Assembly (NCBI GenBank): GCA_902477365.1 | Contig: CABSGW010000040.1 | Span: 1 to 14,327 of the forward strand | Length of the DNA stretch: 14,327 nucleotides | Origin: an uncultured Prevotellaceae bacterium | Lineage (GTDB): Bacteria; Bacteroidota; Bacteroidia; Bacteroidales; Bacteroidaceae | Reading direction: 5' to 3' | Shown: positions 7,814-14,327 of the stretch, piece by piece | Numbering within the stretch: the first letter of the stretch is position 1 | Layout: each line of letters begins with the position of its first letter | Program-made: the position numbers and the translations under genes | The notes under the pieces: generated by a model | Databases searched by the model: none | Told to the model about the DNA's origin: nothing | The model's input: only the letters and a program-made list of their open reading frames with translations

Positions 7814-8458
7814 CTAACGTAAGTACAGATTACCAGTTCGTTCTTTTTCAATGGTTGTGCATGGACCATGTCCCGGATAGACATTTGTGCAATCGGGGAG
7901 GGTCAGTATTTTTTTCTTTAAACTTAGAATGAGGTCGGTGTGATTTCCTCCGGGAAAATCTGTCCGGCCTATACTTTGATAAAAAAGACTGTCACCGCTT
8001 ATTAAAATGTTTTCTGTAGGGTGATAAAAACAAATGCCTCCGGGGGTGTGTCCTGGTGTTTCGATGATTTCCATCTGTTGATTACCGAAAGAGATCGTAT
8101 CATTTTCGGTAAGTACTTTATGAATGAGGGGCATTGCAATAGTTTCATTCATCCCCATGAAGTTTTGAAGCTGTTGCTCAATGTTTGTGTATAACGCAAC
8201 ATCAGCCTGATGAATGCAGATGGGAGTTGCAAAAACATCGTAGATAGAGGGACATCCCCAAATATGGTCAAAATGACCGTGTGTAAATACTTGATAGCGT
8301 AAACTGATTTGTTTTTCTTTGATATATTGAATGATCTGTTCCCTTTCTACCGAAAAATAGGCTCCATTGTCTATTAAGACACCTTCGTTTGTCTCGTCAT
8401 GGAGCAGGTAACAGTTTTCTTGAAGCATGTTGACCGCGAATGTTTTTATATGAAGCAT
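7814..8458 (-). CDS. MBL-fold metallo-hydrolase, glyoxalase II-like
   Basis: The protein has 214 residues and is presumably cytoplasmic. The full dinuclear metal set of the metallo-beta-lactamase fold is visible: THGHFDH (59-65, ligands His60, His62, Asp64, His65), PGHTPGG (135-141, His137), SGDSLF (154-159, Asp156) and YPGHGP (194-199, His197). GRTDFPGG (164-171) marks the YcbL/type II glyoxalase-II-like subgroup of about 210 residues, which lacks the C-terminal helical domain of classical glyoxalase II. It likely hydrolyses a thioester or related small substrate; the real substrate is not predictable. The gene lies 11 nt downstream of rsmG on the same strand, so it is the distal gene of a two-gene operon. 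Its stop faces the DUF1847 stop. Confidence 0.93.
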   Translation of the reverse strand: MLHIKTFAVNMLQENCYLLHDETNEGVLIDNGAYFSVEREQIIQYIKEKQISLRYQVFTHGHFDHIWGCPSIYDVFATPICIHQADVALYTNIEQQLQNFMGMNETIAMPLIHKVLTENDTISFGNQQMEIIETPGHTPGGICFYHPTENILISGDSLFYQSIGRTDFPGGNHTDLILSLKKKILTLPDCTNVYPGHGPCTTIEKERTGNLYLR

Positions 8459-8469
8459 AGCAATTTTTT

Positions 8470-9108
8470 TTAGATGAGTGATACGTATACAACTTTTTTT
8501 GTTTCAAAAAACGGTTCATCAAAATAGTCACTCAGATTCCAAAAAGTGGTCCGATTCCGGTAAGCTTTTGTTTCGTGCTGCAATTCTCCTCCTTTCAAAC
8601 ATATTAGTCCGTTGGGCAGTGCATTGTGTTGCTCTTTGTGTATGTTTTTACGTATCAGTTTGATGAGTTCCCCTGTTTCCATCACGGCACGACTTACTAC
8701 AAAGTCGAACTTTCCTTTTTCTTCATTGCCGTTACAGTGGCGCAATGTCACGTTCTGCAAACCGATGGCCTGGCTAACTTCTGTAGCTACCTTTATTTTT
8801 TTTCCTATACTGTCTATCAGATGAAATTTGCATGTAGGAAAAAGAATGGCAAGTGGTATGCCAGGAAAGCCTCCTCCTGTGCCTAGATCCATGATATGGG
8901 TACCGGCTTTGAACGTAATGGCTTTGGCTATGCCTAAGGAATGAAGAATATGGTGTTCATATAGATTATCAATGTCTTTACGCGATATGACATTGATTTT
9001 AGCGTTCCATTCCCTATAAAGGCTATCTAGTTGTTTGAATTGCTGACATTGTGTATCCGATAAATTCGGAAAATATTTTGTGATAAGTTCGATGGATGTT
9101 GTGTTCAT
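8470..9108 (-). CDS. rsmG: 16S rRNA (guanine-N7)-methyltransferase RsmG
   Basis: With the chosen start the protein has 212 residues, matching the usual length of about 207. RsmG (GidB) uses S-adenosylmethionine to make m7G527 in 16S rRNA; loss gives low-level streptomycin resistance in several bacteria. Landmarks are YREWNAKINVIS (31-42), EHHILHSL (51-58), the SAM-binding loop MDLGTGGGFPGIPLA (73-87), HLIDSIGKKI (96-105), VSRAV (138-142) and LKGG (171-174). The open frame extends back to 9207, but those 33 residues are not family-like and overlap a TAnnTTTG promoter at 9142-9149, so the ATG at 9106-9108 giving MNTTSIELITKYF is preferred. The MBL gene follows in the same operon. Confidence 0.95.
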   Translation of the reverse strand: MNTTSIELITKYFPNLSDTQCQQFKQLDSLYREWNAKINVISRKDIDNLYEHHILHSLGIAKAITFKAGTHIMDLGTGGGFPGIPLAILFPTCKFHLIDSIGKKIKVATEVSQAIGLQNVTLRHCNGNEEKGKFDFVVSRAVMETGELIKLIRKNIHKEQHNALPNGLICLKGGELQHETKAYRNRTTFWNLSDYFDEPFFETKKVVYVSLI

Positions 9109-9141
9109 GCCTGTTTCGTGTACATAAAATAAATACGCATA

Positions 9142-9149
9142 CAAACTTA
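9142..9149 (-). promoter_or_regulatory. Bacteroidetes -7 promoter element upstream of rsmG
   Basis: On the minus strand this reads TAAGTTTG, an exact TAnnTTTG match, with its 3' edge 33 nt before the rsmG ATG at 9108. It supports the shorter rsmG start, because the longer reading frame would begin upstream of the promoter. A -33 element was not clear. Confidence 0.5.
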
Positions 9150-9451
9150 CAAAAAAGTTTGGAGTTAAGGAGTGTGTTGTGAGGCAGATGTCGAAAGGAT
9201 AGTACAAGTAGGAGAGAAGTGGATGGATTTATGAACTTATTCCAACTAAAATAACTGATCTTTTAGAATGTTATTTTGTAAATTAACTGTAAAAGGATAG
9301 ATATTGTTTGATGTGGTTGATGAAAATCTTTTTGGATAAAAGGTGATAAATGTGCTTTTTATCTAACAAAATGTATTAGTTGTGATGCGTTGTCCCCTTT
9401 ATAAGGCTACAAAATATTAGTTCAAAAAAAAGTTTTTTGCAAATAAAATTC

Positions 9452-9459
9452 TATATTTG
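9452..9459 (+). promoter_or_regulatory. Bacteroidetes -7 promoter element upstream of ppdK
   Basis: TATATTTG matches TAnnTTTG and lies 43 nt before the ppdK ATG, giving a leader of roughly 35 nt with no Shine-Dalgarno sequence. A TTTTTTG at 9433-9439 is nearby, but only 12 nt upstream, closer than the usual -33 spacing. Confidence 0.55.
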
Positions 9460-9502
9460 CATTTAAACGAGATAACATATTTTATTACTAATCTATAATC
9501 CT

Positions 9503-12223
9503 ATGACGAACAAAAGAGTTTATACATTTGGAAATGGACAAGCAGAAGGAAAGGCAGATATGCGTAACCTTCTTGGTGGTAAAGGTGCCAATTTGGCTGA
9601 AATGAATTTGATTGGTGTGCCAGTTCCTCCCGGATTCACGATTACAACGGATGTATGTAATGAATATTACGAGGTGGGTAAAGAACAAGTGATAGCCTTG
9701 TTGAAAGACGAAGTCGAGAAAAGTATTAATTATGTTGAAGGATTGATGAATTGCAAATTTGGCGATATCAGTTCTCCTTTATTACTTTCGGTTCGCTCGG
9801 GTGCACGTGCTTCTATGCCGGGTATGATGGATACCATTTTAAATTTGGGTTTGAACGACGAGGTGGTAGAGGGATTAGCTAAGAAAACGGGAAATCCCCG
9901 TTTTGCCTATGATGCTTACCGCCGATTTGTTCAGATGTATGGGGATGTTGTGTTGGGAATGAAACCAACAAACAAAGAAGACATTGATCCGTTTGAAGCG
10001 ATCATTGAAGATGTAAAGAAGCAACGCGGAGTTAAGCTAGATAACGAATTGAGCGTTGACGACTTGAAACTGCTGGTTAAACGGTTTAAAGAGGCTATCA
10101 AGGAGCAAACAGGACATGATTTTCCGACAGATCCTATGGAACAATTGTGGGGGGCTGTCTGTGCGGTGTTCGGGAGCTGGATGAACGAACGTGCTATTTT
10201 GTATCGTAAGATGGAAGGCATTCCCGCAGAGTGGGGTACAGCCGTTACGGTAATGGCCATGGTCTTCGGTAATATGGGTGACACATCCGCAACGGGAGTT
10301 TGTTTTAGCCGGGATGCTGCTACCGGAGAAGATGTCTTTAATGGCGAGTGGTTGGTTAATGCACAAGGCGAAGACGTTGTGGCTGGTATCCGTACTCCGC
10401 AACAAATCACAAAAGCCGGTTCTCAAAGATGGGCACAGATGCAAGAAATCAGCGAAGAAGAGCGGTTGGCCAATTATCCTTCGATGGAGGAGGCTATGCC
10501 CGAAATCTACAAGGAATTGGATGCACTTCAAACAAAACTGGAAAACCATTATCGCGACATGCAGGATATGGAGTTCACAGTACAGGAGGGTAAACTCTGG
10601 TTCTTGCAAACACGTAACGGTAAACGTACCGGAGCAGCAATGGTTAAGATTGCCATGGATTTGCTTCAACAGGGTTTGATTGATGAGAAAACAGCGATCA
10701 AGCGTTGCGAACCTAACAAACTGGATGAGTTGCTTCATCCTGTGTTTAACAAAGAGGCTTTGAAAAACGCTCAGGTGCTTACGCGCGGGCTTCCGGCTTC
10801 ACCGGGTGCGGCTTGTGGACAAATTGTGTTCTTTGCCGATGATGCTGCAAAGTGGAGTGCCGATGGTCACAAAATTGTGATGGTACGTATTGAGACTTCG
10901 CCCGAGGATTTGGCCGGTATGGCGGTTGCAGAGGGAATCCTGACAGCTCGTGGAGGTATGACATCGCACGCAGCTGTTGTAGCTCGTGGTATGGGTAAGT
11001 GCTGTGTCTCTGGTGCTGGAGCCGTGAATATTAATTATAAAAACAGAACGGTTGAAATAGACGGAACTGTTTTGAAAGAAGGAGATTATATTTCATTGAA
11101 CGGTACAACCGGACTAGTATATAAAGGCGAGATTGCGACACAGGCTGCTGAACTTTCAGGCGATTTTGCTGCGTTGATGGATTTGTGTAACAAATATACA
11201 CGCCTGAAAATACGTACTAATGCAGATACACCGCATGATGCCGAGGTGGCGCGCGATTTTGGAGCAGTTGGTATTGGTTTGTGTCGTACGGAACATATGT
11301 TCTTTGACAGTGAAAAAATCGTGGCGATGCGTGAGATGATTTTGTCGAACGATGAGGCAGGACGTAAAAGAGCATTGGCCAAGTTGTTGCCTTTCCAGAA
11401 AGAAGACTTCAAAGGTATCTTTAAGGCTATGGATGGTTTCCCCGTTAATGTACGTCTGTTAGACCCTCCTTTGCATGAGTTTGTTCCTCACGATACAAAA
11501 GGCCAGGAAGAGATGGCACAAGCCATGGGTGTTACCGTAGAATACATCAAACAGCGTGTGGACAATCTTTGTGAACATAATCCAATGCTTGGGCATCGTG
11601 GATGTAGACTGGGGAATACCTATCCGGAGATAACACAGATGCAGACACGTGCCATTTTGGGAGCTGCCATCGACTTGAAACGTGCAGGATACAATCCGCA
11701 ACCGGAAATTATGGTGCCGCTGATTGGTATCGAACACGAATTTGAAGCACAAGAGTCCGTAATTCGTGCTGAAGCAGCCGCTTTGTTTGCCGAAGAAGGA
11801 ATGGAAGTGCCGTTTAAGGTAGGTACGATGATTGAGATACCTCGTGCGGCTTTAACTGCCGATAAGATAGCCTCTCGTGCCGAGTATTTCTCTTTTGGAA
11901 CAAATGATCTTACCCAGATGACTTTCGGATATTCAAGAGATGACATTGCTTCGTTCTTGCCCGTTTATCTGGAGAAGAAAATTCTTGAGGTCGATCCATT
12001 CCAGGTGCTGGATCAGAATGGTGTGGGCCAATTGATTGAAGTAGCTGTGAAGAAAGGCCGGGATTCACGCCCCGATTTGAAATGTGGAATTTGTGGTGAG
12101 CATGGTGGAGAACCTTCTTCTGTGAAATTCTGCCACAAGGTGGGGCTTAACTATGTAAGTTGTTCGCCGTTCCGTGTGCCCATTGCTCGTTTAGCTGCCG
12201 CACAAGCTGCCATAGAGGGGTAA
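9503..12223 (+). CDS. ppdK: Pyruvate, phosphate dikinase
   Basis: The protein has 906 residues, full length for the family (about 875-910). It interconverts pyruvate + ATP + phosphate and PEP + AMP + pyrophosphate, giving anaerobes a PPi-linked step in glycolysis or a route to PEP for gluconeogenesis. The N-terminal ATP-grasp domain shows GGKGANLAEM (25-34) and SVRSGARASMPGMMDT (96-111, ATP-contacting Arg98). The swivelling phosphohistidine domain has LTARGGMTSHAAVVARGMG with the phosphorylated His489 and the neighbouring Thr487. The C-terminal PEP/pyruvate barrel has GLCRTEHMFF (592-601, Arg595), FGTNDLTQM and CGICGEHGG with the acid/base Cys864. All key residues are intact. It is monocistronic: own promoter element upstream, strong terminator at 12367-12410. 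A 79-bp decayed copy of its active-site segment lies downstream. Confidence 0.98.
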   Translation: MTNKRVYTFGNGQAEGKADMRNLLGGKGANLAEMNLIGVPVPPGFTITTDVCNEYYEVGKEQVIALLKDEVEKSINYVEGLMNCKFGDISSPLLLSVRSGARASMPGMMDTILNLGLNDEVVEGLAKKTGNPRFAYDAYRRFVQMYGDVVLGMKPTNKEDIDPFEAIIEDVKKQRGVKLDNELSVDDLKLLVKRFKEAIKEQTGHDFPTDPMEQLWGAVCAVFGSWMNERAILYRKMEGIPAEWGTAVTVMAMVFGNMGDTSATGVCFSRDAATGEDVFNGEWLVNAQGEDVVAGIRTPQQITKAGSQRWAQMQEISEEERLANYPSMEEAMPEIYKELDALQTKLENHYRDMQDMEFTVQEGKLWFLQTRNGKRTGAAMVKIAMDLLQQGLIDEKTAIKRCEPNKLDELLHPVFNKEALKNAQVLTRGLPASPGAACGQIVFFADDAAKWSADGHKIVMVRIETSPEDLAGMAVAEGILTARGGMTSHAAVVARGMGKCCVSGAGAVNINYKNRTVEIDGTVLKEGDYISLNGTTGLVYKGEIATQAAELSGDFAALMDLCNKYTRLKIRTNADTPHDAEVARDFGAVGIGLCRTEHMFFDSEKIVAMREMILSNDEAGRKRALAKLLPFQKEDFKGIFKAMDGFPVNVRLLDPPLHEFVPHDTKGQEEMAQAMGVTVEYIKQRVDNLCEHNPMLGHRGCRLGNTYPEITQMQTRAILGAAIDLKRAGYNPQPEIMVPLIGIEHEFEAQESVIRAEAAALFAEEGMEVPFKVGTMIEIPRAALTADKIASRAEYFSFGTNDLTQMTFGYSRDDIASFLPVYLEKKILEVDPFQVLDQNGVGQLIEVAVKKGRDSRPDLKCGICGEHGGEPSSVKFCHKVGLNYVSCSPFRVPIARLAAAQAAIEG

Positions 12224-12366
12224 CTCCCTCAGTTAAAACAATATTAGATAAATATTCGCTTACTGTAGGCTTACACCTAAAACCGAAATAATTGAATATC
12301 AAATCTGTATTGAAACGGCGCAGGTTGCTGTTGAAGAATAATAGTCTATTGCTATACTAATTTATT

Positions 12367-12410
12367 AGGCGATAAATTTTCCATTTAAGAAAACTTATCG
12401 CCTATTTTTT
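12367..12410 (+). terminator. Rho-independent terminator after ppdK
   Basis: AGGCGATAA (12367-12375) pairs perfectly with TTATCGCCT (12395-12403); after one A/C mismatch, TTTTC (12377-12381) pairs with GAAAA (12389-12393), leaving a 7-nt loop. A run of T follows at 12405-12410. It lies 143 nt after the ppdK stop and separates ppdK from the downstream fragment. Confidence 0.9.
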
Positions 12411-12447
12411 ATGTATTTAGTTCGTAAGTACGTTGTTGTTATGTAGA

Positions 12448-12526
12448 CTGACGGCTCGTGGAGATATGACGTCGCACGCAACTGTTGTAGCTCGTGGTAT
12501 GGGTAAGTGCTGTGTCTCTGTTGCTG
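12448..12526 (+). pseudogene. Isolated 79-bp duplicate of the ppdK phosphohistidine segment
   Basis: These 79 bases align without gaps to ppdK 10940-11018 with 74 identities. They encode the equivalent of LTARGGMTSHAAVVARGMG through CCVSGA, the loop bearing catalytic His489. Of the five differences, two are silent (ACA to ACG twice) and three change residues (Gly to Asp just before MTSH, Ala to Thr just after, Gly to Val near the end). Similarity stops sharply on both sides; the flanks do not match the corresponding ppdK flanks. A 62-codon frame from a TTG at 12433 to 12621 runs through it, but it has no promoter element, no RBS and a non-ppdK tail, so I treat the segment as a non-functional remnant of a duplication. 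The origin (partial tandem duplication, or rest of a lost second copy) is inferred. Confidence 0.85.
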
Positions 12527-12842
12527 TTTTAGGAGAAAAAAGATGTGCAGGTCGTTTGAACGAACCTATGGAGTCGTGCGTTTGTGTTCGTAAGGATAGA
12601 TTTTTATCGAATAAAGTATAGAATGAGTCTTTATGTAAAAACATGTTTGCAAGGGTGACCCGGACAATTCGTCTACTGCGACATATAAAAACAAAATTGT
12701 CAATTATCATTCTTTAGATTTTAATAAATACTCCAAGTTGATATGCTTTTATTATTTGAGAACCTTATGATTTTACTAATAATGGGTGTATTTTTAATAT
12801 GAATGTATATTAAAAGATTTTTATTATATTCAAAAAAATGAC

Positions 12843-12850
12843 TACCTTTG
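12843..12850 (+). promoter_or_regulatory. Bacteroidetes -7 promoter element upstream of glycogen synthase
   Basis: TACCTTTG matches TAnnTTTG exactly and lies 17 nt before the ATG at 12868 and 23 nt before the ATG at 12874. The predicted leader is very short. The upstream 30 nt are A/T-rich; no clear -33 TTTG was found. Confidence 0.55.
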
Positions 12851-12873
12851 CACCGTCGCGAAAATAGATGATC

Positions 12874-14327
12874 ATGAACAAAGTAATTGTTCCCGATTTT
12901 TTGTTTGAAACAAGTTGGGAAGTTTGTAATAAAGTAGGGGGGATATACACTGTTTTGTCCACCCGTGCGAAGACACTGCAAGAAGTAATGGCCGATAAAG
13001 TCATATTTATAGGGCCGGATGTTTGGGGAGATAAAAAGAATCCCCTATTTATAGAAGACCGTCGTTTGTTGCAAGGATGGTCTAAAGCGTTGAAGAATGA
13101 AGGTCTTTCCGTTAAAGTTGGACGTTGGAATGTTCCAGGGAAACCATTGGCTTTATTGGTTGATTTTCAATCTTATTATCAGGAAAAAGATGCTATTTAT
13201 AGTGCCTGTTGGGCCGATTTTCAGGTTGACTCTTTACATGCGTATGGCGATTATGACGAAGCTTCAATGTTTTCGTATGCGGCAGGACGTGTTGTTGAGT
13301 GTTTGTACCGTACATGTATTAAGCCCGGTGCTAAAGTGATTTACCAGGCTCATGAATGGATGTCTGGTATGGGTATGCTCTATTTGCGTAAATACGCTCC
13401 GGGCATTGCCACTATTTTTACTACACATGCTACAAGCATAGGGCGCTCTATTGCCGGTAATGATAAACCGTTGTATGACTATCTGTTTGCATACAATGGC
13501 GACCAGATGGCACGAGAGTTGAATATGGAGGCCAAGCATAGCATAGAGAAACAGTCAGCACACTATGCAGACTGTTTTACAACGGTAAGCGAGATAACGA
13601 ATAACGAATGCGCCGAATTGCTGGATAAACGTGCCGATGTGGTATTGATGAATGGGTTTGAAGCTGATTTTGTACCCAAGGCTAAGGACTTTACGGCAAA
13701 ACGTAAAAAAGCACGTGAGGTGATTCTGAATGTGGCTAACCAATTAATGGGTTGCCATTTGGATGACGATACCATTATTGTTTCTACAAGTGGTCGAAAT
13801 GATTTCCGTTGCAAGGGTTTCGATGTCTTTTTGGAGTCGATTGCCCGTTTGAACAGTCAGTCTTTATCACGTTCGGTGTTGACTTTGATTGAAGTGCCTT
13901 GTTGGATGAAAGGGCCTCGCGAAGATTTGATGGAGCGTCTGAATACGCCCGGTGCAAATAACGGTACGGCACTGGATGTTCCGATGATTACACACTGGTT
14001 GCACAATATGAATGATGATCGGATCTTGAATCTGATTAAGTATCATAATTTATGGAATCGTCCGGAAGATAAGGTGAAGATCATGTTGGTACCTTGCTAT
14101 TTGGATGGTGCGGATGGCATTTTCAATATGGAGTATTACGATTTGTTGATAGGTAATGACCTGTGTATCTATCCTTCGTATTATGAACCGTGGGGATATA
14201 CCCCGTTAGAAAGTGTCGCTTTCAAAATACCTTGCATAACAACGAATTTATCCGGTTTTGGATTGTGGGTTAACCAGTTGAAAAAAGGTAAAGAGGGGCA
14301 ATTGACTGACGGAGTCCGTGTGATAGC
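12874..14327 (+). CDS. Glycogen synthase, GT3 (eukaryote-type) family, 5' part
   Basis: The frame is open to the window end, giving 484 residues and lacking perhaps the last 60-70 if it has the usual bacterial GT3 length of about 550. The enzyme extends alpha-1,4-glucan chains from a nucleotide-sugar donor for glycogen storage. The N-terminus reads FLFETSWEVCNKVGGIYTV (9-27), matching the GT3 sugar-nucleotide loop with Lys20-Val-Gly-Gly, rather than the GT5 GlgA 'KTGGLADV' form. Further marks are YQAHEWMSGMG, FTTHATSIGRSIAG and the catalytic YPSYYEPWGYTPLES block with Glu438 and Glu446, spaced eight residues as in animal glycogen synthases. An in-frame ATG two codons upstream (12868) is an alternative start; 12874 is preferred because MNKVIVPDFLFE is closest to the family start. 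A TAnnTTTG element precedes it. Confidence 0.93.
   Translation, partial: MNKVIVPDFLFETSWEVCNKVGGIYTVLSTRAKTLQEVMADKVIFIGPDVWGDKKNPLFIEDRRLLQGWSKALKNEGLSVKVGRWNVPGKPLALLVDFQSYYQEKDAIYSACWADFQVDSLHAYGDYDEASMFSYAAGRVVECLYRTCIKPGAKVIYQAHEWMSGMGMLYLRKYAPGIATIFTTHATSIGRSIAGNDKPLYDYLFAYNGDQMARELNMEAKHSIEKQSAHYADCFTTVSEITNNECAELLDKRADVVLMNGFEADFVPKAKDFTAKRKKAREVILNVANQLMGCHLDDDTIIVSTSGRNDFRCKGFDVFLESIARLNSQSLSRSVLTLIEVPCWMKGPREDLMERLNTPGANNGTALDVPMITHWLHNMNDDRILNLIKYHNLWNRPEDKVKIMLVPCYLDGADGIFNMEYYDLLIGNDLCIYPSYYEPWGYTPLESVAFKIPCITTNLSGFGLWVNQLKKGKEGQLTDGVRVI

Larger units (their letters stand above)
9109..9502. other. AT-rich divergent intergenic region between rsmG and ppdK
   Basis: This 394-nt stretch holds no convincing gene. 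It contains the rsmG promoter element on the minus strand and the ppdK promoter element on the plus strand. In between, an imperfect inverted repeat pairs 9335-9343 with 9355-9363 (9 pairs, one G-U, 11-nt loop) without a following T-run, so it is not a typical terminator; it could be an operator or chance in AT-rich DNA. No RNA gene or riboswitch fold was recognised. Confidence 0.6.
12224..12867. other. Long intergenic region between ppdK and the glycogen synthase
   Basis: This 644-nt stretch contains the ppdK terminator (12367-12410), a 79-bp ppdK-derived fragment (12448-12526), then about 320 nt of AT-rich sequence with no gene that I can support, and the promoter element of the next gene (12843-12850). 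The 143 nt between the ppdK stop and its terminator is an unusually long 3' untranslated region with no recognised content. No tRNA, insertion-sequence ends or target-site repeats were seen. Confidence 0.65.

Noticed and set aside
7805..7855. Inverted repeat ACCATTG/CAATGGT at the convergent gene ends as a bidirectional terminator
   Set aside because: Only 7 bp with a 37-nt spacer and no T-run on either strand; most of it lies within the MBL coding sequence.
10037..10738. Long minus-strand frame (233 codons) opposite ppdK
   Set aside because: It lies wholly inside a clearly coding, full-length ppdK and its translation shows no recognisable domain; it is a shadow frame.
12448..12526. Template/variable repeat pair of a diversity-generating retroelement
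   Set aside because: The five differences between the two copies are A/G, G/A, A/G, G/A and G/T, not restricted to adenines of one copy, and no reverse transcriptase gene is in the window.
12433..12621. 62-codon reading frame through the ppdK fragment as a real small gene
   Set aside because: It needs a TTG start, has no promoter element, and the part beyond the duplicated 79 bp does not resemble PPDK or anything else recognised.

Overview
The window looks like a chromosomal segment from a Bacteroidales bacterium (Bacteroides/Parabacteroides-like; exact genus not determinable). The evidence is indirect but consistent. Genes lack Shine-Dalgarno sequences. Several are preceded by the Bacteroidetes -7 promoter element TAnnTTTG. 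The gene set includes a PCMD-domain secreted protein, a PCMD/phosphoethanolamine-transferase pair, a pyruvate phosphate dikinase and a eukaryote-type (GT3) glycogen synthase, all familiar from gut Bacteroidetes. No rRNA, tRNA, CRISPR array, transposase or phage gene was seen.

Layout. (1) 1-1255, plus strand: the 3' end of a sulfatase-fold phosphoethanolamine-transferase-like protein overlaps by 8 bp a secreted single-domain PCMD protein. (2) 1366-3460: nth (endonuclease III), then pgk, each with its own TAnnTTTG element, pgk ending in a strong intrinsic terminator. (3) 3481-7801, plus strand: a solute-binding lipoprotein without transporter partners, a large cytoplasmic TPR protein 5 nt after it, then two small cysteine-rich proteins (C_GCAxxG_C_C family and DUF1847). 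(4) 7814-9108, minus strand: rsmG followed by an MBL-fold hydrolase, convergent with DUF1847. (5) 9109-9502: AT-rich divergent promoter region. (6) 9503-12410, plus strand: ppdK and its terminator. (7) 12411-12867: non-coding stretch carrying a 79-bp degenerate copy of the phosphohistidine-loop segment of ppdK. (8) 12868/12874 to the window end: 5' part of a GT3 glycogen synthase.

Functionally this is mostly housekeeping: glycolysis/gluconeogenesis (pgk, ppdK), glucan storage (GT3 synthase), DNA repair (nth) and ribosome modification (rsmG), with a few poorly characterised accessory genes. I did not find a clear new defence, mobile or RNA system. The most unusual item is the isolated ppdK active-site fragment placed just beyond the ppdK terminator: 74 of 79 bases match, three of the five differences change the amino acid, and similarity stops abruptly at both edges. 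The two adjacent cysteine-rich proteins and the orphan binding-protein/TPR pair are the other items worth a second look.
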